A DNA stretch of 64,000 nucleotides from Flavobacteriales bacterium (lineage in GTDB: Bacteria; Bacteroidota; Bacteroidia; JANQJC01). Below, piece by piece: positions 39,696 to 50,116 of this stretch; position 1 is the stretch's first letter, and each line of letters starts with the position of its first letter. A model generated the notes under the pieces. That model saw only the letters and a program-made list of their open reading frames with translations, ran no database searches and had not been told where the DNA came from. The stretch lies in the NCBI GenBank assembly GCA_028281825.1, contig JANQJC010000105.1:62001-126000 (forward strand). Reading direction: 5' to 3'. A program made the position numbers and the translations under genes.

Positions 39696-40535
39696 TCAAT
39701 CTATACGAGCATTGAGCAGCTCCACCAATTTTTTGGAAATTTTATTGAAATATCGCTTGTTTTTGTAGGCTCCGACCCATTTTATCCCAGCTACGGCAGT
39801 TGTGATAAATACTTCTTCAGCATGGTGAAGTTCCGTTTCACTCACTTCATCTGCTTCAATCACTTCCAAACCAGCTTTAGGGGCCAATTCAATAATCTGT
39901 TTTCGCATAGTTCCTTCAAGACAGCCCGAAGCCAGCGAGGGAGTTAATAAAGTATTGCCTTGCACCAAAAACACATTAGAGCTAGTGGCTTCACATAAAA
40001 ACCCCTTTTCATTGAGAAGTATCAAGTCGTCTAAACCCCGCTCCTGTTTATCTAATGAAGCCATTACAAACAATAAGCTGTTCCCTGTTTTAAGATTGGA
40101 TAGACAGTTGATGGCCTTTTTCATTTCAAGATATATATCCACCTTCAATCCCTTTTCATTGAGTGTAAAAAAGTTATCAGCATACGGTAATACTTCCATA
40201 AACCAAGAGACTTGATTGCTATCAGGTTGATAAAGACCGCCATCATTACGGTAAACTACCAACCTAGCCCTACCTCCAGTAGTTATTTCGTTTAAACCTA
40301 TTAGCGTATTTACTTGCTCCGTAAAGTAATGGAAAGTGAACCCTGATGGCAACTTCATCTTGAGAACACGTGCAGCTTCTATTAATCTGGCATGGTGATT
40401 TTCCAAAAACACAGCTTTTCCGTTCACTATCCTTATACTCTCAAAATAAGAGTCGCCATAACGAAATGCCCTATTGTGAGAAGAGAACAACAAGTCATCA
40501 TCCTTATATAATGCTCCATTCAGCAATACCCTCAT
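39696..40535 (-). CDS. aminotransferase class IV (PLP-dependent; PabC/BCAT-like)
   Basis: 279 aa; FRYGDSYFESIRI, NLKTGNSLL, EATSSNVFLV, CLEGTMR. Confidence 0.88.
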   Translation of the reverse strand: MRVLLNGALYKDDDLLFSSHNRAFRYGDSYFESIRIVNGKAVFLENHHARLIEAARVLKMKLPSGFTFHYFTEQVNTLIGLNEITTGGRARLVVYRNDGGLYQPDSNQVSWFMEVLPYADNFFTLNEKGLKVDIYLEMKKAINCLSNLKTGNSLLFVMASLDKQERGLDDLILLNEKGFLCEATSSNVFLVQGNTLLTPSLASGCLEGTMRKQIIELAPKAGLEVIEADEVSETELHHAEEVFITTAVAGIKWVGAYKNKRYFNKISKKLVELLNARID

Positions 40536-41020
40536 GAGATATTATGCTCTTTTAAAACCTGCAAAAAATCAGAATTTGCTTCTACTAAAACACCACCTAA
40601 CCCTACTGCTTCACTTGCCTGGATATCCCTGGGTTTATCACCGATAAAGAATGAGTTTTGAACATTAATATCAAAACGTACAATAGCTTTCTCTAAGAGA
40701 AGAGAACCCGGCTTACGACACAAACACTTACCAAAATCGTTATGATGCGGGCAGTAATATATCTCAGCAAAGCTTACGCCGCTTTTACTTAGTTGCTGTT
40801 TTAGCCTCGCATGCAGTTGTTCTACATCGCCCCTAGTGTATAGACCCTTAGCAATCCCACCTTGGTTGGTAATCACTATCAGCAGATAACCATTTACCTG
40901 CAAGGATTTTAAGCCTTCCACTACACCAGGCAATATCTCGAAGTCCTCCCACCTCCAGGTGTATTCACCTCGCTCGCGATTGATAACCCCATCCCTATCC
41001 AGAAAAACAGCCTTATTCAT
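40532..41020 (-). CDS. HAD-IIIA family hydrolase (GmhB-like)
   Basis: FLDRDGVINRERGEY, TNQGGIAKGLY, CPHH..CLCRKP zinc motif, FIGDKPRDIQA. Confidence 0.88.
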   Translation of the reverse strand: MNKAVFLDRDGVINRERGEYTWRWEDFEILPGVVEGLKSLQVNGYLLIVITNQGGIAKGLYTRGDVEQLHARLKQQLSKSGVSFAEIYYCPHHNDFGKCLCRKPGSLLLEKAIVRFDINVQNSFFIGDKPRDIQASEAVGLGGVLVEANSDFLQVLKEHNIS

Positions 41021-41640
41021 AAACCCAAGGCAAACTTAATTTGGTCAATGAAATAAAGGAATAGCTTAGGTTTCAAAAGAATAGTAAACCCGAAACCGAA
41101 TAAAGCGCCAAAGAGGTGAGCATCGTGATTTACGTTATCTCTCCCACGCTTACCCATGAAATAGGAGTAGCCTACATATACAACTGCCCAAATAACACCT
41201 GGCAAACACAAGATGCCATACAGGCAAATACTATTCATAGGCGAAAACAACACGTAAGCAAACAGTATAGCAGATACCCCGCCAGAAGCACCTACCCCAT
41301 TATACCATGAATCTTCTTTATGTTTTTCAAAAGTTGGAATAACAGAAGTAAATATGGCACCCACATAGAGCAATATAAAATAGGCTGTTCCCAATCCACC
41401 ACCAAATAGCTTTACAAATTGCATCTCAACTACCCGCCCAAACATGTATAACACAAACATATTCACCGCAAGATGCACATAGTCAGCATGAAGCAAGCCG
41501 TGTGTAAAAAACCTATGCCACTCTCTGGCCTTATATACCGTGTAAGGGTTAAACTGCCAGCGATTCATAAGGTTTTGGTTACCAAATGCCATGATTGACA
41601 CGATACAAGTGAGAATGATAATAATAAGTGTAATGCTCAT
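41017..41640 (-). CDS. rhomboid family intramembrane serine protease
   Basis: HGLLHADYVHLAVNMFVLY, NGVGASGGVSAILFAY (GxSG), DAHLFGALFG. Confidence 0.92.
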   Translation of the reverse strand: MSITLIIIILTCIVSIMAFGNQNLMNRWQFNPYTVYKAREWHRFFTHGLLHADYVHLAVNMFVLYMFGRVVEMQFVKLFGGGLGTAYFILLYVGAIFTSVIPTFEKHKEDSWYNGVGASGGVSAILFAYVLFSPMNSICLYGILCLPGVIWAVVYVGYSYFMGKRGRDNVNHDAHLFGALFGFGFTILLKPKLFLYFIDQIKFALGL

Positions 41641-41681
41641 TAAGCTAATTTACCTTTGATATTTTATTTGCCCGCTGGTCT

Positions 41682-44600
41682 TTAATCATCCACCCCGAAT
41701 CTTCTCAAGAAGTTTCTCTTCTTAATTGCTGAAGATTGCGTGTATTGGTATGGATAACCATTGATTACCTTATTCTGGCGCTTATCAGCTTTGGTATCCC
41801 TGATGGCATTATTAAAATTCTCATCAGAAGAAGAAGCCGACATCAGGTTGTTTGAATATTCAAAATAGAACCATGTATCAGCACCTGGCTCAAGATACAA
41901 GTAGAATTTATCCCTACCACGTTTTTTCTCAAACTCAATCATACCATACACCATGCGGTTAATCTGGATACCATTGATACTACTTACTCCTATGAAACCC
42001 TTGTATCGGTATGAGTTAGTAGGCTCATTCCAGTAGAGCTTAACATCCGTCAAGAATAGTGTTTTCTCCAACTCTTTAGGATATTTCTTGAACTGTCCAT
42101 AAAGGTTGAGCTCTTGCAGCTTTTCTTTGGCTTCTTTTTGACCCAATAACTCCATCAAGGCCAGTTCAAACTTCTCTCCATAATAGATAGGGTCCATTGG
42201 CGGGAAAAAGTTTGCCAGTCTCTCAGCCATCACTCGCATCGACTCATCGTTGAAGAAATAGTTAATTCCTATAAATACATCCAAAGTGGTTGAGTCATTG
42301 TTGATATTGTGCCTGATGTTACCAAGGGTAGTTAGCTCAACTTGTCCAAGATTTACGGCCAACTCTAACTTACCTTGCCCTTCGGTAATACATTGGTCGT
42401 TTAATGAGATAAAGTTACCCGGCACCACATTACCTTGCAATTTCTCTTTATTGGAGATGCGATACTCCTTTGCCTCGTTATTGTAATGCAGATAACCATC
42501 CGCAGCCACAACATCCAGGTCGCTTGTATTTATTTTAGGTGACAAGAACGTCGGATATATACCAGATGTATCTTTACCCAAAACAATACCAGTAGCCAAA
42601 GCCCTTCCAGTTGCATCTTTTGGAGCTTTCTCAATCGGGATATAAATTTCCTTAGGGTCAATTTCCGCTTTGAAGCTCAGCCAGCTGGCTGGCATTCCAT
42701 CACAATTGTGCAGAATTTTAGTACTACCAGAATAGGTCAGGTTTTTCTTGCTGGCATACAGTGTAACTGAACCTTTATAGTTAAAGTTAGGGCTCAATGT
42801 AAAGTCTTCTTCCTCAGTCACGGTGCCAATAGCCAATGTTTGCGACGTAGAGTCAACACTGATGCTTGTCAGGTGAATAGGCTTCTTGTTTTCTGCCACG
42901 TCTACATAATCATAATATCCAGTGCCTGTATACTTATTTTTACCGTGGATATTCAAAGAAGCATTGTAGATGTTATGGAACTTGGTAGTCCTATTAGCCA
43001 AAACACCAGCGTTCTCAAGGGTCTCCATCTTGGCAGCCTCTTTCACTACCACTTTACCGCTATCAGGGTAGATGTATGCATCAGCCACCTCTATGTGTTT
43101 CACATCTTTTGCTTCTAATACATATTTGGTCAAATCAAATTTAGCATTCGGTGCCACAAAGCTGAGTGAGTCCTGCACCGGGTTGACTGATATAAACCGC
43201 GAGCCGACCAGCTCTGAGGTTTGGCTGGCAGGTGTGCTTGAAGTAAACTCCACTTCTTTCTGGTCAAGGAACCATTTAAACTGATCCAAATAGCAGATAT
43301 ATTGGTTCTCAGGGAACTCAACATAAGAGCCACCATCATTTGCTTTAAACTCACCTGTTCTTGTTGCAAAGTCAATCTTTGCACTTACGTTTTTAGTTGA
43401 AAAGGCAAGCGATGCCTCTTTTTGCCCCTCAAGGGTAAAGTCGGCTGTATCTGCCTTAAAGTCCTCTTTATTGAACGCAAACAAATCAGATTTCAATTCT
43501 GAACCAGTAAATGCCATTGTTCCATAACCTTCCAAACCTGTACTTTTCAGGTTGATACCACCATATAGTGTAGCTTGTCCATCATACATTGTAAAAGGCT
43601 CTTCACCCTGGTCAACCATATAGTTGTCTAAGTATGGCTCCCAATGTATTTTAACCTCTTTCCCGTTAAGTTGCGGGGTTTGAGGGTCTCCGGCACTTTT
43701 TGCGATTGCAAACTCTTTAGCAATAGTATTCATAGAGTCGGGCATGAATATAAAGTCGTCTGACATGGTGGTAGAAGACATATAGTCTAAAGAACCTTTG
43801 CCTCTCAAACCTTCATGGCTTAACTGAATATTTTCATTGTAGGTACCCTTACCCCCATAAATTGGATATCCACCGGGAGGGGTTTCTCTCTTGAAACCAA
43901 GTGAGAAGTCTTCCTGCAACCTAAGTGTTTCATCAAAGTTGGGGAAAATGCCTGCGGACTCGAAATCACCTTCAAAGGCCAAACCTTCGGCTGTAAAGTT
44001 GTCCAAACTATCCACGGTGAAAGGTTTCAAGTGGAAGTAGAACCTCTCTTTATCATAAACGCCCTGCTGGATAGAACGACTGTTGTAATACACGTAAGAA
44101 TCCTTCAAGCTATTAAATATGGGGTATTGGGGAAAATCCTGCAACCCCGATTTGTTATTCGGATGGTCAATTAGCACCTCGCCATGCAAGTCCTGTAATA
44201 CCGTTTTCACACGAGCCAGTATCTCTCTTTCCTGTGCATCCAACTCCCCTGTTGGCACTTTCATCCTCAACGAGTCAACCTGGTCAAGATTTAACTTGAA
44301 TTCATCGTACACAAAATCAAACTCATTACCAAAGATATCGAAACGCCCTGCCACAACCTTACCATCAAAATCAAAATCACGGTTTTTCTTGACTGTCACT
44401 TCCTGTTCCTTGGGATATATATAAACATTTTGGGAATCACTCAGGAATATTTCGGCTACACCCCGTATCAAGAGGTCAAAGTTTAATAAACTCAAGGTCG
44501 CATTATCATATTGCTTAATGATGGAGTTAAACTGTAATACGTCATAGTCAGTTTTACCGCCTCTGGCATTAATGTAATCAAAAAGCCTGTCCTGAATTAC

Positions 44601-46127
44601 TACTTGGTCTTCATCTAACTTAAAGGCCAGAAAGCCCATCGTGGAAAGCCCCATTAACATTTGGCGCACATTTGTCTCATCTATGCGGAAGTAGCCTGCC
44701 AAATCTGAGACATTCAATAAGTTAGTATCTCTTTGTTCGGCATATCTCTTAATTTTCACTAACGGGTGAACGTCGTCCATCATTTGCAGGCGGGCATAGC
44801 GAAACTCATCGTAGAAATTAGCGGATTCGAATAGCGCCTTGTTTTCACCGCCACCAGTTATCATTTTGAGGTCCATTTTCTGCTCATCCATTTTCCAGTA
44901 CATACTTTCCACATACATATCCAGTTTATGGAATGAGTCAAAATACGGTGTTCTGGATAGACCTTCCTGTCCACGAAGAAGCGCAAGTTCTTGTGTCTCA
45001 ACATTAAACTTCACTTCTAAACCAGGGTGAAAAATTGAATCTTCTTCCCAGTACATCGTAATACTAGCTTTGGGAGAAGTAATCCTGTCCTTGCGGATGA
45101 TGAAAGTTTTTGCCCTGGCAAACAAGAAGTCTTTTATCTCCTTGGTTTCAAGCACTTCTCTTTTGAATACCAATTCCGCATCTTTCTCCTTACTACCCGA
45201 ACCTAAAAACTTACTACCATGTTGCGAGAACCCACCGCGATAATCCACATTTTTGAACAGGTCTTTGATAACCAAGTCTTTCTGTTCTGAGTCAAATCGT
45301 GGGTAGGATGCATCATCAGGCTTTACATTTGCTAAAACCTTCTCAGTGAGGATACCTCTTTGAGGCGCGTCAAAATATTCTGAATTATAGAAAGCGACAT
45401 TCTCAATTGAGTACTCTGACCTTGAAACATCTAACGAGTAGTCATCAATTTCGGCACGTACATTGCTTCTTTCCATACCCGCTCTTTGCCAATCAATCAC
45501 TCCGCCTTTACCCTGCCATCTCTCCAAGGTTGGGTAATAAGCACCCGTGGTGCCATATATTTTTGAACTATCGTCTTTCGCATAGCATATCAAGTCTAGT
45601 TCACCTTTAAAACGAATTAACGGAACGCTATCAAAGTCAAAGGTGTAATTACGAGTAGAAGCCTTCCACCTTACAGCTCTGGATTCAAAAAGAGAGTTGT
45701 CTTTGAATAGAATTTCGCATACCTCAAGATAATTTGAAAAGTTCTTTCTACTTCCTTCAATTACCTTACTCAAGCTTTCTTGCCACGAGCTAAAACTCTC
45801 CTCTGATTGACCACTTTTGTTGAAACTCATCACCGTAAACAGGTAGCGATTGAAATCGTCTGCTTTTTTTCTCTTTTTCAGCATCTCATCTGAGAAGTCA
45901 TAAATCTTATTGCGCTGATTTTCAGAAATTTGGGTTCCCAGCCAAATTGGCTCAAACTCTTCCATAAATTTCTTGGCTCCCTGCTTATCACTGAGAGAAA
46001 GAAAACTGGTCATCTCCTCCAAAAACTTCTCTTTTTCATGAGTAAAACTCTTGGGAGTTTGCGCTAAAGTATTAATGCCCAAACTGGCAGTTAATACTAA
46101 AAAACTAAGTTTTGTCAACCACTTCAT
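41682..46127 (-). CDS. giant exported protein of unknown function
   Basis: 1481 aa uninterrupted ORF with signal peptide (MKWLTKLSFLVLTASLGINTLAQ); beta-rich throughout. Confidence 0.8.
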   Translation of the reverse strand: MKWLTKLSFLVLTASLGINTLAQTPKSFTHEKEKFLEEMTSFLSLSDKQGAKKFMEEFEPIWLGTQISENQRNKIYDFSDEMLKKRKKADDFNRYLFTVMSFNKSGQSEESFSSWQESLSKVIEGSRKNFSNYLEVCEILFKDNSLFESRAVRWKASTRNYTFDFDSVPLIRFKGELDLICYAKDDSSKIYGTTGAYYPTLERWQGKGGVIDWQRAGMERSNVRAEIDDYSLDVSRSEYSIENVAFYNSEYFDAPQRGILTEKVLANVKPDDASYPRFDSEQKDLVIKDLFKNVDYRGGFSQHGSKFLGSGSKEKDAELVFKREVLETKEIKDFLFARAKTFIIRKDRITSPKASITMYWEEDSIFHPGLEVKFNVETQELALLRGQEGLSRTPYFDSFHKLDMYVESMYWKMDEQKMDLKMITGGGENKALFESANFYDEFRYARLQMMDDVHPLVKIKRYAEQRDTNLLNVSDLAGYFRIDETNVRQMLMGLSTMGFLAFKLDEDQVVIQDRLFDYINARGGKTDYDVLQFNSIIKQYDNATLSLLNFDLLIRGVAEIFLSDSQNVYIYPKEQEVTVKKNRDFDFDGKVVAGRFDIFGNEFDFVYDEFKLNLDQVDSLRMKVPTGELDAQEREILARVKTVLQDLHGEVLIDHPNNKSGLQDFPQYPIFNSLKDSYVYYNSRSIQQGVYDKERFYFHLKPFTVDSLDNFTAEGLAFEGDFESAGIFPNFDETLRLQEDFSLGFKRETPPGGYPIYGGKGTYNENIQLSHEGLRGKGSLDYMSSTTMSDDFIFMPDSMNTIAKEFAIAKSAGDPQTPQLNGKEVKIHWEPYLDNYMVDQGEEPFTMYDGQATLYGGINLKSTGLEGYGTMAFTGSELKSDLFAFNKEDFKADTADFTLEGQKEASLAFSTKNVSAKIDFATRTGEFKANDGGSYVEFPENQYICYLDQFKWFLDQKEVEFTSSTPASQTSELVGSRFISVNPVQDSLSFVAPNAKFDLTKYVLEAKDVKHIEVADAYIYPDSGKVVVKEAAKMETLENAGVLANRTTKFHNIYNASLNIHGKNKYTGTGYYDYVDVAENKKPIHLTSISVDSTSQTLAIGTVTEEEDFTLSPNFNYKGSVTLYASKKNLTYSGSTKILHNCDGMPASWLSFKAEIDPKEIYIPIEKAPKDATGRALATGIVLGKDTSGIYPTFLSPKINTSDLDVVAADGYLHYNNEAKEYRISNKEKLQGNVVPGNFISLNDQCITEGQGKLELAVNLGQVELTTLGNIRHNINNDSTTLDVFIGINYFFNDESMRVMAERLANFFPPMDPIYYGEKFELALMELLGQKEAKEKLQELNLYGQFKKYPKELEKTLFLTDVKLYWNEPTNSYRYKGFIGVSSINGIQINRMVYGMIEFEKKRGRDKFYLYLEPGADTWFYFEYSNNLMSASSSDENFNNAIRDTKADKRQNKVINGYPYQYTQSSAIKKRNFLRRFGVDD

Positions 46128-46133
46128 ATCTTA

Positions 46134-46970
46134 TTATTTCTTTTCAAACCTGGCTGCTACCCAATTCTTATTTGTATCATCCGAAACAAATACCAAGCCA
46201 TTGTCTGCGGCTGCCCTTTTGATTATTTCTCTGTCTTCATTCAAAAAACCACTCATCAACAATACCCCACCTTCATTCAGCGCTTCTTGATAAACTGGCA
46301 TTTGTTCCAACAACACATTCCTATTAATGTTAGCCAATATCACATCATACTTATCGCCACCTACCTGCTCAATATCTCCAAGTAATACTTCTATATTATT
46401 TGCACCATTCATATCAACGTTTTCAAGAGCGTTTTTGTATGCCCAGTCTTCAATATCAATGGCCTTTATTTTCGAAGCCCCCATCTTACTCGCCAATATA
46501 GCCAAAATGCCAGTGCCACTGCCCATATCTAGCACGGTTTTCCCGTCCATAGCTAACTCTATCATGGCCTGCATCATTAATGCGGTCGTAGAGTGATGCC
46601 CTGTACCGAAGGACATCTTGGGTTCAATAACTATCTCATATTTCACATTGTAATCCGAAGGGTGAAAAGTAGCCCTCACATAACAAGTATCACCAACATA
46701 TAGGGGCTGAAAGTTTTTCTCCCATTCAGTATTCCAGTTTTGGTCTTCAATAAGCTTGCTCTCAAAATTAAAGGAAATTGTATCGCCAAAGTTAAGCGTT
46801 GAGAGTTTGTTGATAACTTCCTGAGTATATTCTGGCTTCTGGATATATGCCAACAGACCAGTTTCGTTCTCAATAAAGCTTTCGAAACCTATTTCACCCA
46901 GTTCGGCAATAACTATTTCGTTTCCAAGTTCTGTTGGAGAAACCTTACAATCCAATTCAATATATTCCAT
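46134..46970 (-). CDS. prmA: ribosomal protein L11 methyltransferase
   Basis: EPKMSFGTGHHSTTALMM, VLDMGSGTGILAILASKMGA, ILANINRNVLL. Confidence 0.95.
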   Translation of the reverse strand: MEYIELDCKVSPTELGNEIVIAELGEIGFESFIENETGLLAYIQKPEYTQEVINKLSTLNFGDTISFNFESKLIEDQNWNTEWEKNFQPLYVGDTCYVRATFHPSDYNVKYEIVIEPKMSFGTGHHSTTALMMQAMIELAMDGKTVLDMGSGTGILAILASKMGASKIKAIDIEDWAYKNALENVDMNGANNIEVLLGDIEQVGGDKYDVILANINRNVLLEQMPVYQEALNEGGVLLMSGFLNEDREIIKRAAADNGLVFVSDDTNKNWVAARFEKK

Positions 46971-47725
46971 CAGAACGACTGGATTATCTTTACAAAAGCA
47001 TCAGCATCTAATGAAGCACCGCCAATGAGACCACCATCAATATCAGGCTGAGAAAAGAGCTCATGTGCATTTTCAGGTTTGCAACTTCCACCATATAATA
47101 TGCTGAGTTTGCTAGCGATATCATCACCAAACTTTTCGGCTATCATCCCACGGATAAACTCATGCATTTCCTGCGCTTGCCCGGGTGTAGCTGTTTTTCC
47201 AGTACCTATAGCCCAAACAGGCTCATAGGCAATTACAACTTCACTCATTTGTTCTGGTGAAAGACCAAAAAGGGCTGTTTCAATTTGCATTTCAACCACC
47301 TCAAATTGTTGATTGGTTTCTCTTTCTTGCAACTCTTCGCCGCAACAATAGATAGGCCTAATACCCTCGCCAATAGCTGTTTTAATTTTCTCAGCCACCA
47401 GTATATCATCTTCATGGTAGTATTTGCGCCTTTCTGAGTGCCCCAAAATTACATACCTCACCCCCATTTCCTGTAACATGGCTGCAGAAATATCGCCTGT
47501 GAATGCACCTGAAAGTTGTACATGACAATCCTGTGCACCACAAAATACCCATTTGGTTTCTCGTATCACTCTCGCAACCCTGTCAATTGAAGTATAAGGT
47601 GGACATATAACTATTTGTACGTCCAAGTCCTTTACAAGCTGCCTGGTAATATCGGTTACCAATATTGCCCCTTGGCTGGGAGTCATATTCATTTTCCAGT
47701 TGCCAGCTACTATTTTTTTTCTCAT
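46970..47725 (-). CDS. tpiA: triose-phosphate isomerase
   Basis: AGNWKMN, GHSERRKYY, AYEPVWAIGTGKTA, LYGGSCKPENA. Confidence 0.97.
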   Translation of the reverse strand: MRKKIVAGNWKMNMTPSQGAILVTDITRQLVKDLDVQIVICPPYTSIDRVARVIRETKWVFCGAQDCHVQLSGAFTGDISAAMLQEMGVRYVILGHSERRKYYHEDDILVAEKIKTAIGEGIRPIYCCGEELQERETNQQFEVVEMQIETALFGLSPEQMSEVVIAYEPVWAIGTGKTATPGQAQEMHEFIRGMIAEKFGDDIASKLSILYGGSCKPENAHELFSQPDIDGGLIGGASLDADAFVKIIQSF

Positions 47726-47734
47726 ATCTAAGAT

Positions 47735-48811
47735 TTATCCAAGTCTGACACGAGGGTCAATAATACCGTAAACAATATCAACTAAAACATTGATAACCAC
47801 AAATATAATAGAGACAACCAATACTGCACCCATTACAACAGGAAGGTCAGAAGTATTTAACGCTTCCAGCAAAACATTACCTATGCCATTCCACCCAAAC
47901 ACAATCTCTACAAACACTGCACCTGCCATCAATGAGGCCAACCAACCTGATATGGCAGTAACCACAGGATTGAGTGCATTAATTAATCCATGCTTAATGA
48001 TTATTGTATTAAAACTTAATCCCTTGGCACGAGCTGTACGCATATAATCCATAGATAACACCTCCAGCATAGAACTGCGGGTAAGCTGCATCACAATGGC
48101 TAGTGGGCGAATACCTAAAGTGATGGCCGGGAGTATCAGGTTTCTCCAAACTATGCGCCTGCCTTCAAATTCATCCACTTCATAAAGGCTACCTGTTACT
48201 GGCAACCCTGTGATGTTGCCTAATAAGTATGCAAATATCCAAACCATTAATATAGCTGCTACAAAGGAGGGCAGTGACATCCCAAAGACAGAAGTAACCA
48301 AGCTGAACTTATCCAGCCAGGTATCTTTGTAAACTGCTGATATTATACCTAAGCCTATACCCAAAGCTGTTGCTATCAAAATAGACAGCAAAGCCAAGAC
48401 AGCTGTAACTGGTAATGCAGTACCAATTATATCAGTCACCAATCGCTTGCTTTGATAAGAGCGCCTGAGATAAGGTGGTTTTACGACAAAAACCTTACTT
48501 ATTATTGCAAATAATTGTGTAGCATGTTTGTATTTATCCTTATCAAAATAAAGGTAGTGCTCGGTATCTTTATCTTCATAAACAGAGATTATAGAAAGGT
48601 CATTCAAGTATTTAATGTAGCGTTTCCATTTGGGTAAATCCCAACCAATATCTTTATTGATGGCATCAATCAGAACCTGGTTTTGCCTTTGCCCCAGCAT
48701 GCTGCTTGCCGGGTTTAGTCGCTCAATATTAAATATGAGAAAAATAACGGTGACAATGCCCCAAAGCACCAATAAACTATACCCTATTCTGCCAATTATA
48801 TATCTAAGCAA
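47735..48811 (-). CDS. ABC transporter permease (DppB/OppB family)
   Basis: 358 aa; MEVLSMDYMRTARAKGLSFNTIIIKHGLINAL-type EAA loop. Confidence 0.92.
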   Translation of the reverse strand: MLRYIIGRIGYSLLVLWGIVTVIFLIFNIERLNPASSMLGQRQNQVLIDAINKDIGWDLPKWKRYIKYLNDLSIISVYEDKDTEHYLYFDKDKYKHATQLFAIISKVFVVKPPYLRRSYQSKRLVTDIIGTALPVTAVLALLSILIATALGIGLGIISAVYKDTWLDKFSLVTSVFGMSLPSFVAAILMVWIFAYLLGNITGLPVTGSLYEVDEFEGRRIVWRNLILPAITLGIRPLAIVMQLTRSSMLEVLSMDYMRTARAKGLSFNTIIIKHGLINALNPVVTAISGWLASLMAGAVFVEIVFGWNGIGNVLLEALNTSDLPVVMGAVLVVSIIFVVINVLVDIVYGIIDPRVRLG

Positions 48812-48817
48812 TGGGGC

Positions 48818-50116
48818 CTATTTAAGTAAATCAGCTTTTACACGGTCATACTTCGGGAAGGCATTATAATGCCATTTGCCCATCACTACCCCATCTTTTA
48901 TCAATATTAAACCTGGATTGGCACGAATGATAGTTTTTAGAACCGTGCCGTCAGAGAAATAATAGTCAAAAGTTGAAGCATTGTCCTTCCCAAACTTTTG
49001 TGCAATTGAATTAGCCGAGGCCGTCAGTGCTACAAAAGTATGCCCATCTGCCTTTGCTTTGGTAGCAAACTGATTGGCTTTGGCCTGTGCCTTTTTACTA
49101 GACTCATCAAGGTTGTATTCTATCAGAAGGAATTTATAGCCTTCGCCATCTAAGAAGTCTTGCGTCACATCATTTCCATAAGCATCTGAGATAGAGAAAT
49201 CCTGAATTTTAGCAGGAATACCTTCTTTAACCACCGTAGTTTCAAAATTCAGGTATTCGTATTGCTCTGTGTAGTTTTCAGGGAATTGCGCAAACTTCTC
49301 TTCTGCACCAGTTGCCTTGTTCTTTAATATATAAGTGTAACTCAGTGAGTCAGGAATACCAATCATTTGCTCAGGAATATTTTTACCAACCGCATATGCC
49401 CTAAAATCTTTAGTTGGCAGATAAAAGAAGCAGTAAAGTGTAAATCCTGTAATCACCACAGTAGATATTACATTGACGAGCATTGCCCTGTTGGCTTTAC
49501 CTATGAAATTAAGTGCATAGAACACAATCAAAACACCCAAGGGGAAAAAGAAGGTAAAACCCCACTCTAGCCTACCGAATGACAGCCATCCTAAAAAAGC
49601 CATTAAAAGCACCGCCATCACATAATGGGTTCTGTTTACTTCTCCTTCTTCAATCCAGTTCCTGTTAATGAAAATGATGAGTACGAAGAATAAAAGGATA
49701 CAATCTTTATAGAAAGACTGCCATGGTGTTAATGGTATAGCATCACCGAAGCAACCACATGTTTTCACAATATCATAATAGGCTGAAGCTAACGTGAGTG
49801 CAGCGAAAAAAAGTATCAACAACACCAACGACCACGAAGTAAATTTCATTTTGTAGCCAGTGAGCGTTGCCACCCCCAATACTATCTCAAATATTACCAG
49901 AAAGATGGAAATGGGCAATGCAATATCAATAAAAAATTCCCATGGAAACACACTAATCCAACTCCAGAACTCCATTTGTGGTGGTGGATTATGAAAAACC
50001 TCAAAATACTCAGTGAGCTTGTATGAGAAGCCAACCGGGTCAACTGCTTTTACCAAGCCTGAGAAAATGAACAATAGACCTACAAAGTATCTGGATATAT
50101 CAGTAATGAGCTTCAT
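48818..50116 (-). CDS. BT_3928-like protein: DoxX-like membrane domain plus C-terminal thioredoxin-like domain
   Basis: YFVGLLFIFSGLVKAVDPVGFSYKLTEYFEVF, CGCFGDAIPLTPWQSFYKD; start set at MKLITDIS. Confidence 0.85.
   Translation of the reverse strand: MKLITDISRYFVGLLFIFSGLVKAVDPVGFSYKLTEYFEVFHNPPPQMEFWSWISVFPWEFFIDIALPISIFLVIFEIVLGVATLTGYKMKFTSWSLVLLILFFAALTLASAYYDIVKTCGCFGDAIPLTPWQSFYKDCILLFFVLIIFINRNWIEEGEVNRTHYVMAVLLMAFLGWLSFGRLEWGFTFFFPLGVLIVFYALNFIGKANRAMLVNVISTVVITGFTLYCFFYLPTKDFRAYAVGKNIPEQMIGIPDSLSYTYILKNKATGAEEKFAQFPENYTEQYEYLNFETTVVKEGIPAKIQDFSISDAYGNDVTQDFLDGEGYKFLLIEYNLDESSKKAQAKANQFATKAKADGHTFVALTASANSIAQKFGKDNASTFDYYFSDGTVLKTIIRANPGLILIKDGVVMGKWHYNAFPKYDRVKADLLK

Noticed and set aside
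41650-41657. TACCTTTG box on the plus strand just upstream of position 41682
   Set aside because: Points into the antisense of the giant gene with no plus-strand CDS downstream; probably chance.
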